DNA of 32,782 bases from Bacillota bacterium (GTDB taxonomy: Bacteria; Bacillota_I; Bacilli_A; Acholeplasmatales; Acholeplasmataceae). Shown here piece after piece: positions 6,916 through 14,211 of this stretch (position 1 is its first letter; every line of letters starts with the position of its first letter). The translations under genes and the position numbers were made by a program. The notes under the pieces were generated by a model. The model did not search any database, had not been told where the DNA came from, and was given only the letters and a program-made list of their open reading frames with translations. The stretch covers positions 1-32,782 of the forward strand of contig JAHISX010000075.1 in NCBI GenBank assembly GCA_018817915.1, written 5' to 3'.

Positions 6916-7728
6916 ATGAAAAAAGTTGCAGTTCTAGGTCCTAAAGGAACTTTTAGTGATTTAGCAAGTCAAAAATATTTAAATGGTACTGAATATGAAA
7001 CCATATATTTTCCTTCTATTGATGCGACTGTTGAGGGCCTTAAACATGCAGATTTAGCAGTTGTACCAATAGAAAATACCTTAGACGGTTATGTTCAACA
7101 AACACTAGATTTAATCCTAGAGCATAAATTCTATGTTGTTGATGAAATCTATGTGCCTGTTCAGTTTTCTTTAATTGCTCAAGTTCTCAAACTCAGTGAG
7201 ATTAAACGCGTTTATACGCAATTTGTCACAAAAGGACAATGTCAGCAATTTTTGAAGAAAATACCTTATGAAAAATTGATAATAACAGATAGTAATATGG
7301 AATCATATCAAATGGTTTTACATGGTCATCAAGGAGATGCGGCAATCGTTCCTTTTCATATGGTAGATACTTATAATGGTTTTAAAATCCAAAATGTTAC
7401 TGACTCAAGTGAGAACTTTACGCGTTTCTTCATTCTTGCAAAAAAAGAAGGCACTAAAATAGAAAAAGAAATGAAGGTATCCATTGTTGTTGTTCCAATC
7501 AACGATAGACCTGGTCTTCTTTTTGATATATTAGGTATTTTTAAGAAATATGATATTAATTTAGTATCGATTATGTCTAGACCAACAAAAAAGTCTATGG
7601 GCAATTATAATTTCTTTATTGAAATGAAAGCAAAGCTCAATGATCAAGAAAAGATCAATCAAGCATTATTAGAAATTAAAAAAGATTTTTTCATTCAAAT
7701 CTTAGGTATTTATCCAACCAGTAAATAA
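6916..7728 (+). CDS. pheA: Prephenate dehydratase
   Basis: This 270-residue enzyme converts prephenate to phenylpyruvate, the committed step to phenylalanine, in the cytoplasm. The N-terminal catalytic domain opens with VAVLGPKGTFSD and holds VVPIENTLDGYV (49-60) and the diagnostic TRF (169-171). A C-terminal ACT domain from about residue 188 has DRPGLL and SIMSRP, the Phe-binding feedback site. Length agrees with the monofunctional Bacillus enzyme (about 285). AGGAG eight bases upstream fixes the start at 6916; the ATG at 6877 precedes the likely promoter -10. It is a single-gene unit with its own terminator and no other aromatic pathway gene in the window, so whether the organism makes phenylalanine cannot be judged here. 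Confidence 0.93.
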   Translation: MKKVAVLGPKGTFSDLASQKYLNGTEYETIYFPSIDATVEGLKHADLAVVPIENTLDGYVQQTLDLILEHKFYVVDEIYVPVQFSLIAQVLKLSEIKRVYTQFVTKGQCQQFLKKIPYEKLIITDSNMESYQMVLHGHQGDAAIVPFHMVDTYNGFKIQNVTDSSENFTRFFILAKKEGTKIEKEMKVSIVVVPINDRPGLLFDILGIFKKYDINLVSIMSRPTKKSMGNYNFFIEMKAKLNDQEKINQALLEIKKDFFIQILGIYPTSK

Positions 7729-7730
7729 TA

Positions 7731-7765
7731 AAAAGTGGAAGATCATTTGATCTCCCACATTTTTT
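7731..7765. terminator. Bidirectional terminator between pheA and the symporter gene
   Basis: The stem GTGG-A-AGATCA pairs with TGATCT-C-CCAC around a two-base turn, with an A-run before and a T-run after (7760-7765). It lies between two convergent stops. Confidence 0.88.
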
Positions 7766-9131
7766 ATACGTTAACGCCTCGTCTACCACGAATAAGCAAG
7801 ATGACTGTGAATGTTAAAGTGTATAAGACACAACCTAACAATGCTATCCAACTCCATAAGGTCTCATTTGGAGAACCATATGCTAATGATGGAATGAACA
7901 GAATACCAAACAATGGTAATGCCATACTGATTGCTGTTCCTGAACCAAGTACCATTTCTTCAGCAACTGGAGATTCCAAATTTGGATCAATACCTTTTAA
8001 TAAGGCTAACCCTGTAGAAGCAACGCCTGTAAGCATTCCAAATAATCCAATGAAATATTCATCATTGTAATTACCATAAATACGTTTTGTCATATATTTT
8101 AAATAGAATAGAGTAGCAATACCAGCTATAGCCGATGTGATAACTAACTGAACCCCATATGATGCTAAGAAATCAAGAGTGATTGTTAACACAGATCCAG
8201 CAATCATGATATTGAATGCAAATGAGGCAATATTTGATAATACATAGTTATTCGTCATAAAACGAATATTTTTACCTTTTTTCTCAAATGCTTTTAAGCC
8301 TTGTTTATAGATTAAGGCAATCAATATACCTATAATGAAGTTAAAACCCTTTAGAAGGCCATAAACTGTGCCACCGATACCATCTGATGGCAGTAAAGCA
8401 TGAGCAGCTAATAGAATAAGATAGACCACACCATAAATGATTGATATAATAATGGCTTGTGTAGTCAAACCATCAAGTAAGCTAATTTCTTTAACGGTAT
8501 CAATTTCAACAGTTGCAGTTCCTGATGATGTTTCATCATATCTCCTTAAATTAGCGAATCCTCGTTTTCTACTAATGATATTGATTAAAATAACCCCAAT
8601 GGTTCCACCAAAAACAAATCCTAAGAATGCATAAGAAACACCGAGTGTTGCACCATTGCCTTCTAACATATCAGTCCACATATTACCAATGGATAAAGCT
8701 AATCCTGGCCCTTGACCAAAGCCTAATGCAACTAACATACCAGAACCTAGAAATTTATCACTAAATAAAACAAAGACTAAGATGATACCAATAATTGCTT
8801 GTAAAGAGTAAGTACTTGTAATCAACATACCAGTCGACCAAATCTTTTTCTTAATCTTGCTGGTATCACGCTTCAATGCTAAAGCAATAAAGCCAATTGC
8901 TAATGCATGATAAACAATATATCCCATTTGGTCAACATCAATAAATGTATCTTGACCTGGCACAAATAATGGTGTAAAAACTAATGAAATAACCAATCCA
9001 ATAAAACCACCTAATAAAGCTGTAGGAATAACAACCTTATTTAAACCTGGAACCCAAGTTTTTAAAGCCTTTGCGATAAACATTAAAACTCCGATAAGTA
9101 GAAAATAGACGATAATATCCCATTCTTGCAT
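7764..9131 (-). CDS. ESS-type sodium:glutamate symporter-like membrane transporter
   Basis: This 455-residue integral membrane protein has about ten to twelve hydrophobic segments and resembles the ESS (GltS) family of sodium-coupled glutamate carriers. It shows the internal two-fold layout of the family: a first half with GFGQGPGLALSIGNMW near residues 147-162 and a second half with YFIGLFGMLTGVASTGLALL near 366-385, both glycine-rich re-entrant-like stretches. A long polar loop (about 195-220) separates the halves. It is longer than E. coli GltS (401), so the substrate may be another anion or amino acid. AAAGGAG eight bases upstream supports the start; this site overlaps the end of the PlsC-like gene four bases away, so the two form an operon. 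Confidence 0.8.
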   Translation of the reverse strand: MQEWDIIVYFLLIGVLMFIAKALKTWVPGLNKVVIPTALLGGFIGLVISLVFTPLFVPGQDTFIDVDQMGYIVYHALAIGFIALALKRDTSKIKKKIWSTGMLITSTYSLQAIIGIILVFVLFSDKFLGSGMLVALGFGQGPGLALSIGNMWTDMLEGNGATLGVSYAFLGFVFGGTIGVILINIISRKRGFANLRRYDETSSGTATVEIDTVKEISLLDGLTTQAIIISIIYGVVYLILLAAHALLPSDGIGGTVYGLLKGFNFIIGILIALIYKQGLKAFEKKGKNIRFMTNNYVLSNIASFAFNIMIAGSVLTITLDFLASYGVQLVITSAIAGIATLFYLKYMTKRIYGNYNDEYFIGLFGMLTGVASTGLALLKGIDPNLESPVAEEMVLGSGTAISMALPLFGILFIPSLAYGSPNETLWSWIALLGCVLYTLTFTVILLIRGRRGVNV

Positions 9132-9135
9132 GTTT

Positions 9136-10263
9136 TTATTCTCCTTTTAGATAATTGATTGAATCCATAAATAACATTGGGTCGTTGATTCTGATGAGGA
9201 ATGTTTGATCACCATAATCAAAGGAAAGAAAATTCTTTTGAGTTAGGACAAGCCCTTCTATTTGATCAACATGAAATTCATGCTGGTATTTTTTGTTTTT
9301 TAGTGATAACAAACGATTACTTATTGTAATCTCCATATCACCAATAACAATTCTTTTCTTATGTTCAAAATCTATTTCAATTAATCTTCCACTTGTGTGA
9401 AGCTCATTTTTAACAATTGAGGTAAGTTTGGTTTTTTGAAATTTATCCCAATCAATCATATTATCGAATGGTAAACCCTCCAATAATTCGTATGAATTGA
9501 TATGTCCAATTTTACCACAATGCTTACAGTAAATATCATTGCCTTTTGGTTCAAGAGTCTGTACATCATCACATTTTGGACAGACATACATATATGTTTC
9601 TAATCCCAAAGCTTTTTGTTTCGAGTGATAGATAATCTTCTCTTTTCGGTTCCATTCGTAATCGTTGAATGCAATCGCTTCTTTTAATTTACTTTCAATG
9701 GCTTCAGTTGAAAGCTGTTTAATTTCATCAGGCATTAATAAAGGTTCATAATGAATATGAAAATCTCCTTTATTTCTTCTAACACCCCATCTAGGTGCTG
9801 CAAGATATCCTCCATTAATTTTTGCTACAACAACCTCATGTTCAATCTTTTTGATTAATTTTGCTGTTGTGTATAAGGGAATATCACTTTGTTCACCAAA
9901 ATAAGATGAATTACCTTCTGGAAAAAGCATGATACCTCGATGTTTCTTATGAATTGTATCAAGAATAGCTCTGATGGTTTGAACATCACTTTGACCTTTT
10001 CTTTTCGCAATCGATTGAATGATTTTTGTCAACAAAAAATTGTAAATAGGATTTGTATATAATAAATTACCGGTTACAGGGTAAGGATAGGTCATCAAAT
10101 TAAGACTCACAAATAATGGATCATGGAGTGATGGATGATTTGATATCAAAATATAGGGATCTTTTCTTTTAGGATCAAATTTTTCATATGTAAATTGAAA
10201 GTTATATTTTGGATAAAATATTATTTTCAGTACTAATCTTCCTGTCTCTTCTAAAAATCTCAT
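9136..10263 (-). CDS. PlsC-like lysophospholipid acyltransferase with a C-terminal zinc ribbon
   Basis: This 375-residue protein has a PlsC/LPLAT acyltransferase domain, the family that acylates lysophosphatidate in phospholipid synthesis at the membrane. Motif I is SNHPSLHDP (His43, Asp48) and motif III is FPEGN (114-118). Unusually, the protein continues after about residue 220 with a four-cysteine zinc ribbon (Cys228, 231, 246, 249) and a beta-rich tail of about 125 residues. Simple PlsC is only about 200-250 residues. The start is 10263: AAAGGGTGA precedes it, and the promoter -10 lies between this ATG and an upstream ATG at 10293, so the longer form would not be in the transcript. It is co-transcribed with the symporter gene. 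The acyl acceptor is uncertain. Confidence 0.82.
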   Translation of the reverse strand: MRFLEETGRLVLKIIFYPKYNFQFTYEKFDPKRKDPYILISNHPSLHDPLFVSLNLMTYPYPVTGNLLYTNPIYNFLLTKIIQSIAKRKGQSDVQTIRAILDTIHKKHRGIMLFPEGNSSYFGEQSDIPLYTTAKLIKKIEHEVVVAKINGGYLAAPRWGVRRNKGDFHIHYEPLLMPDEIKQLSTEAIESKLKEAIAFNDYEWNRKEKIIYHSKQKALGLETYMYVCPKCDDVQTLEPKGNDIYCKHCGKIGHINSYELLEGLPFDNMIDWDKFQKTKLTSIVKNELHTSGRLIEIDFEHKKRIVIGDMEITISNRLLSLKNKKYQHEFHVDQIEGLVLTQKNFLSFDYGDQTFLIRINDPMLFMDSINYLKGE

Positions 10264-10282
10264 ATTTTCACCCTTTCCTCTC

Positions 10283-10311
10283 ATTATACTCAAAATACTT
10301 TGAAATACAAA
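10283..10311 (-). promoter_or_regulatory. Promoter for the PlsC-like/symporter operon
   Basis: On the minus strand TTTGTA, a 17-base spacer and TATAAT (10283-10288). It places transcription start about 10277, which excludes the ATG at 10293. Confidence 0.55.
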
Positions 10312-10341
10312 CCATTATTAAATTTTTTGAAAAAAACTCAA

Positions 10342-10370
10342 TAAAAAAAGGGTTAAAGAAACTTTAACCC
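10342..10370 (-). terminator. Intrinsic terminator of the alanine dehydrogenase gene
   Basis: On the minus strand the stem GGGTTAAAG/CTTTAACCC has a three-base loop and is followed by seven T. It lies 15 bases after the ald stop. Confidence 0.92.
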
Positions 10371-10384
10371 CCAATTATTTATTT

Positions 10385-11485
10385 TTATAATTCGAGTAAT
10401 GGTAAATCAAATGCCTCACAAACACCTTGACATGAGCATTGTCCGTCATAGATGTTCACACCTTTTCTAAGTGGAATAGAATTACTCATTGCTGCATATA
10501 ATCCTAAGTCAGCAATCATTAAACCATATTTTAAGGTTGCGTTATTTAATGCAATTGTAGATGTTCTAGGAACAGCTCCTGGCATATTTGCTACTGAATA
10601 ATGAATGATGCCATCAACAACATATGTTGGATGATCATGATAAGTTGCTTTGCTTACTTCTGTTGATCCACCTTGGTCGATTGCAACGTCTACAATCACA
10701 CTACCAGGACGCATATCTTTATAATAAGCTCTCTTAATCAATTTTGGTGCTTTAGCTCCTGGTAATAATACTGCACCAATGACCAAGTCAGAATCTTTCA
10801 CGGCTCTTTCAATATTATCGCTTGAACTATATAATGTTTGAATGCGATTTCCATATATATCATCGAGATATGTTAATTTCTTTAAATTAATATCTAGAAT
10901 CGTAACTTTCGCACCTAAACCAACTAACATCTTTAACGCATTTTCACCAACAACACCAGCACCAATGATTGTAGCTTTTGCTTGATCAACACCAGGAACA
11001 CCTGAAATGAGAACACCACTACCACCAAAAGGCTTTTCTAAGTACTTAGCCCCTTCAATTGCTCCAAGACGTCCAGCAACTTCACTCATCGGTTTTAAAC
11101 AAGGTAATGAACCATCCTCAAGTTCTATTGTTTCATATGCAATAGATTGAGTCTTTGATAAAATCAATGCTTGAGTCAAAGCTTCATTTGCTGCTAAATG
11201 TAAATAAGTGTAAAGGAGTAATCCTTCTCTTAAATAACCGAACTCAGATTCTAAAGGCTCTTTAACCTTAACAATCATATCTGAAGAATCCCAAACTTCT
11301 TTTGCTTTAGATATAATCGTTGCTCCTGCCAGAACATAATCTTCATCGCTAAAACCAGAATTGATTCCAGCATTCTTTTCCACCAAGACACTGTGACCAT
11401 GGTGAATATACTCTTTAACACTGCTTGGTGTTAACCCGACACGAAACTCGTTGTTCTTTACTTCCTTAACCGTTCCAATAATCAT
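10385..11485 (-). CDS. ald: Alanine dehydrogenase
   Basis: This 366-residue enzyme catalyses NAD-dependent interconversion of L-alanine with pyruvate and ammonia in the cytoplasm. All catalytic positions agree with the numbering of the M. tuberculosis enzyme: Lys75 in VKVKEP, His96 in YLHLA and Asp270 in VDVAIDQGG. The Rossmann motif ATIIGAGVVGENA is at 171-183. The length is typical (about 370). Near the C-terminus there is a GQCSCQGVCEAFDL segment with three cysteines, a clustering I do not recall from this family. AGGAG six bases upstream supports the start. It is a single-gene unit with its own terminator and an inverted repeat in the promoter region (11537-11554), so it is probably regulated. 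Confidence 0.95.
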   Translation of the reverse strand: MIIGTVKEVKNNEFRVGLTPSSVKEYIHHGHSVLVEKNAGINSGFSDEDYVLAGATIISKAKEVWDSSDMIVKVKEPLESEFGYLREGLLLYTYLHLAANEALTQALILSKTQSIAYETIELEDGSLPCLKPMSEVAGRLGAIEGAKYLEKPFGGSGVLISGVPGVDQAKATIIGAGVVGENALKMLVGLGAKVTILDINLKKLTYLDDIYGNRIQTLYSSSDNIERAVKDSDLVIGAVLLPGAKAPKLIKRAYYKDMRPGSVIVDVAIDQGGSTEVSKATYHDHPTYVVDGIIHYSVANMPGAVPRTSTIALNNATLKYGLMIADLGLYAAMSNSIPLRKGVNIYDGQCSCQGVCEAFDLPLLEL

Positions 11486-11523
11486 GTTTTTCTCCTATTA
11501 AATTAATCGTATTCTATAAAATT

Positions 11524-11552
11524 ATTGTAACATATATTATCATTAAAATGAT
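11524..11552 (-). promoter_or_regulatory. Candidate extended -10 promoter for ald with an overlapping inverted repeat
   Basis: On the minus strand TGTTACAAT (hexamer 11524-11529) forms an extended -10. A perfect 8-base inverted repeat, TTATCATT-AA-AATGATAA at 11537-11554, covers the spacer and -35 position, as an operator would. Confidence 0.4.
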
Positions 11553-11559
11553 AACAAAT

Positions 11560-12186
11560 TTAAAGATTTATTTTTATATTTTGATAATGTGCCTTAATGA
11601 TTGATAAAAGTTTGTCTGGTTCTAAAATTAATGCATGTAATTTATTCAATCCATCTTGATTTTTTTTGGTTTTCAACCATAATTTTAGATACCCGTCGGG
11701 TCCATATTTTTCTTTAATGTGATTGACTGAACGTTGAAGATGCTCCTCTTCAGATAGATTTGGATAGTGCTTAAACCCAAACTGTACAGTTCTTAAGATA
11801 ATAATATCAGGATTAATATCACGATCAGCTTCTGCGATTATTTTTCCATAAATGGTTCTTGGAGGTTCTTCCTTAGATGCGCGATGATCTTCAATCGCTT
11901 CTCTCATTATTTTTCTATCTCCCTCATTAAACCAATGTTTCAATTCATCATCTTCATACAAAAATAGACCACCAGTTAAATGATGGTCACTTCTTCCGAA
12001 TTTCATACCTATATCATGATAGCATGCTATAACATAAACCATGTCTAGATTGACATCATAGTCTTGAGCTATTTCTAAAGATTGTTCAATCACTTTTCTA
12101 ACGTGGTTTTCTTGATGTGCCATATCAAATTCTTGATACATACTGATGATATTTTGATCTAAATATATTTTAAGTTCTGCCTTCAT
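11560..12186 (-). CDS. HD-domain phosphohydrolase-like protein
   Basis: This 208-residue protein contains an HD metal-dependent phosphohydrolase domain. The metal ligands can be assigned to His24 or His28 in AHQENH, His57 and Asp58 in CYHDIG, and a later Asp in AEADRD. Family members cleave phosphate from nucleotides or other phosphorylated molecules, but this one has no added domain to show the substrate. The start is the ATG at 12186, with GAGG five bases upstream. The gene begins seven bases after the NUDIX stop, so the two probably form an operon and may share a housecleaning role for nucleotides; that link is an inference from position. The C-terminal third (YLKLWLKTKKNQDGLNKLHA) is charged and helical. 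Confidence 0.82.
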   Translation of the reverse strand: MKAELKIYLDQNIISMYQEFDMAHQENHVRKVIEQSLEIAQDYDVNLDMVYVIACYHDIGMKFGRSDHHLTGGLFLYEDDELKHWFNEGDRKIMREAIEDHRASKEEPPRTIYGKIIAEADRDINPDIIILRTVQFGFKHYPNLSEEEHLQRSVNHIKEKYGPDGYLKLWLKTKKNQDGLNKLHALILEPDKLLSIIKAHYQNIKINL

Positions 12187-12193
12187 GTTAACC

Positions 12194-12607
12194 TCAATTG
12201 CCAAATTTTATTTTGTCTGTAATCATTTTAAATAATTTTTTATCAGTTGTATAACTGAGTTTATTTAGAACATCGGATTCATCTACCCAAATCGCATCAG
12301 CGATTTCTTCTTCTTGTTTACTTAATATGGTTGATTTTGCTTGAGCTAAAAAGTAAACGACATCTTTAATGACACCGGGACGAGGTGAATAACTTGTCTG
12401 TTCTCTGATATGATCATAAATTTCTATATCCAGACCAGTTTCTTCCTTAACCTCTCTACATGCAGTCATGACTTCACTCTCATCTTTTTCGACATGACCT
12501 TTTGGAAAGCCAAAATGTAATCCGAACCTCTGTTGAACAAGTACATATTGATATTTGTTTTGATGTTTTCTAAAGATGACTGCCCCACATGATTTTTCTT
12601 TCATCAT
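12194..12607 (-). CDS. NUDIX hydrolase, Ap4A-hydrolase-like
   Basis: This 137-residue protein is a single NUDIX domain, which hydrolyses nucleoside diphosphates linked to another group. The NUDIX box fits GX5EX7REVXEEXGL exactly: Gly37 of GHVEKDE, Glu43, then REVKEETGL at 51-59. The N-terminus CGAVIFRK and the GFPKGHVE segment resemble the diadenosine-tetraphosphatase branch of short Bacillus and Mollicute enzymes. The best start is ATG 12607, with GAAGG eight bases upstream; an adjacent ATG at 12604 and a GTG at 12616 are also in frame. It is first in an operon with the HD-domain gene and divergent from glgA. The exact substrate cannot be told. Confidence 0.88.
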   Translation of the reverse strand: MMKEKSCGAVIFRKHQNKYQYVLVQQRFGLHFGFPKGHVEKDESEVMTACREVKEETGLDIEIYDHIREQTSYSPRPGVIKDVVYFLAQAKSTILSKQEEEIADAIWVDESDVLNKLSYTTDKKLFKMITDKIKFGN

Positions 12608-12634
12608 ATATTTCACCTTCTTTATCTTATTTAA

Positions 12635-12663
12635 AGTATATCATACGATTTAGAATATGATAA
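12635..12663 (-). promoter_or_regulatory. Promoter for the NUDIX-HD operon
   Basis: On the minus strand TTATCA, a 17-base spacer and TATACT. It lies about 15 bases before the ribosome site of the NUDIX gene. Confidence 0.5.
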
Positions 12664-12703
12664 ATTAAATGATTTATGTTTTATTATATTAAAGTAAAGT
12701 GAG

Positions 12704-12732
12704 TTGCTAAAACCGGTTCCATCATGTATAAT
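12704..12732 (+). promoter_or_regulatory. Promoter for glgA-glgC
   Basis: TTGCTA, a 17-base spacer and TATAAT (12727-12732). The 8-base palindrome AACCGGTT (12711-12718) lies inside the spacer, a position where a repressor could act. Confidence 0.8.
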
Positions 12733-12779
12733 TAAACTAACAAAGAAGAATTTAAATCTGTGATATAGAGGTGGTGTTT

Positions 12780-14207
12780 TTGAAAGTTTTATTTTGCAGT
12801 TCTGAAGCATTTCCTTTCAGTAAAACTGGCGGTCTTGCTGATATGGCTCTTTTTCTACCTAAATCACTTAGACAGATTGGTCATGACGTTAGAATCATCA
12901 CACCTTATTATGCTAATATAGGTAAATATCATAAAGATATGAAATTTCTTGGAGAAGCTCACATATCTTTAGGTGGTCTCGAAACCATCGTCAATTATTA
13001 TGAATTATTTTATCAAAATATACCTTATATATTTGTTCAAAACATGCATTACTTTGAAAGAGATCAACTTTATGGGTACAGCGATGATGCTGAAAGATTT
13101 GCATGCTTCAGTTATGCAATTCTAGAAGGATTAAAAATATTTGATTTTTATCCTGATATCTTACATTTAAATGATTGGCAAACCGGTATGGTCCCTTTCT
13201 TACTTGATGAACATTATCGATTTAAAAATGATGATTACTTCAGTATTCATACATTACTTACGATTCATAATTTAGAATATCAAGGTTCATTTGACCCATT
13301 TGTAAGTAGATTCTTCAATTCTGATTTCAATTATACTTATATGCATTTTGATCGTGTTAATTTTTTAAAAGCAGGTATTGAAAGAGCAACTAAAATCAAC
13401 ACTGTAAGCCCAACATATCGTAATGAAGTGCTCACAGGTGAATATGGATTCACTCTAGATGGTGCACTTGATAGAAGAGTAAATGACTTTATTGGAATCT
13501 TAAATGGCATAGACTATCAAGTTTTCGATCCAAAGACAGATCATTTCTTAGCTGCTGATTTTGATGCAATCAATTCAAAACAAGGTAAAAAGATAAATAA
13601 GGAAAGTATGCTTCATCATTTTGATTTAGATGTTGATTTGAAAGCACCTTTAGTTGTCTATATTGGCAGATTAGCAACTCAAAAAGGTATCAATTTAATG
13701 ACTAAAATACTTGAAGAAGTTGTAGAGTATAGTAATGCAAGGTTTATTCTTATGGGATCGGGCAATGATTCTTATCAGGATTTCTTTAGATATTTATCAT
13801 ATAAGTATCCTAAAAGAGTTGCAAACTACATAGGGTTTAATGAGGAAATTGCTCATCAGCTTTATGCAGCAAGTGATATTTTCATGATGCCAAGTAGATT
13901 TGAACCATGTGGATTGGGTCAAATGATTGCAATGCGTTATGGGTCTTTACCTTTGGTAAGAGAAACTGGTGGACTAAAAGATACAGTTGCTCCATATAAT
14001 CAATATACTGGTGAAGGTACAGGATTTAGTTTTTCAAATTATGATGCTTATGATTTTAAAGAAAAATTATTTGAAAGTATTAATCTTTTTACAAGTAATC
14101 AGAAAGCATGGCAAAAAATGGTTAAAGCAGCTATGAGTCAAAACAACAGTCTTGATCAAATGGCTTTGGAATATGAAAAGATTTACCAAATCATTCTAGG
14201 AGTGTGA
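12780..14207 (+). CDS. glgA: Glycogen synthase (ADP-glucose type)
   Basis: This 475-residue GT5 glycosyltransferase extends alpha-1,4-glucan chains from ADP-glucose. The N-terminus MKVLFCSSEAFPFSKTGGLA carries the KTGGL sugar-nucleotide loop (15-19); ILNGIDYQVFDP lies mid-protein; and PSRFEPCGLGQ (371-381), with the acceptor-site Glu375, is followed by RETGGLKDTV. Length matches the usual 475-480. The start is TTG 12780: the family begins MKVL, and GAGGTG ends six bases upstream, while the GTGs at 12771 and 12774 are part of the ribosome site. glgC begins four bases after the stop, so substrate and polymer synthesis are coupled in one operon. No branching enzyme, GlgD or phosphorylase gene is in the window. 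Confidence 0.96.
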   Translation: MKVLFCSSEAFPFSKTGGLADMALFLPKSLRQIGHDVRIITPYYANIGKYHKDMKFLGEAHISLGGLETIVNYYELFYQNIPYIFVQNMHYFERDQLYGYSDDAERFACFSYAILEGLKIFDFYPDILHLNDWQTGMVPFLLDEHYRFKNDDYFSIHTLLTIHNLEYQGSFDPFVSRFFNSDFNYTYMHFDRVNFLKAGIERATKINTVSPTYRNEVLTGEYGFTLDGALDRRVNDFIGILNGIDYQVFDPKTDHFLAADFDAINSKQGKKINKESMLHHFDLDVDLKAPLVVYIGRLATQKGINLMTKILEEVVEYSNARFILMGSGNDSYQDFFRYLSYKYPKRVANYIGFNEEIAHQLYAASDIFMMPSRFEPCGLGQMIAMRYGSLPLVRETGGLKDTVAPYNQYTGEGTGFSFSNYDAYDFKEKLFESINLFTSNQKAWQKMVKAAMSQNNSLDQMALEYEKIYQIILGV

Positions 14208-14211
14208 GTTT

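Noticed and set aside
7735-8070. Plus-strand frame of 111 residues opposite the end of the symporter gene
   Set aside because: It begins inside a terminator hairpin and mirrors a conserved membrane protein on the other strand.
10264-10293. Longer N-terminus of the PlsC-like protein from ATG 10293
   Set aside because: The promoter -10 lies at 10283-10288, downstream of this ATG, so it would not be in the transcript; the ribosome site serves 10263.
12635-12663. TATCAT and ATGATA half-sites near the NUDIX promoter, as a third member of the fur/ald palindrome group
   Set aside because: The half-sites are imperfect and differently spaced, and part of them is simply the promoter.
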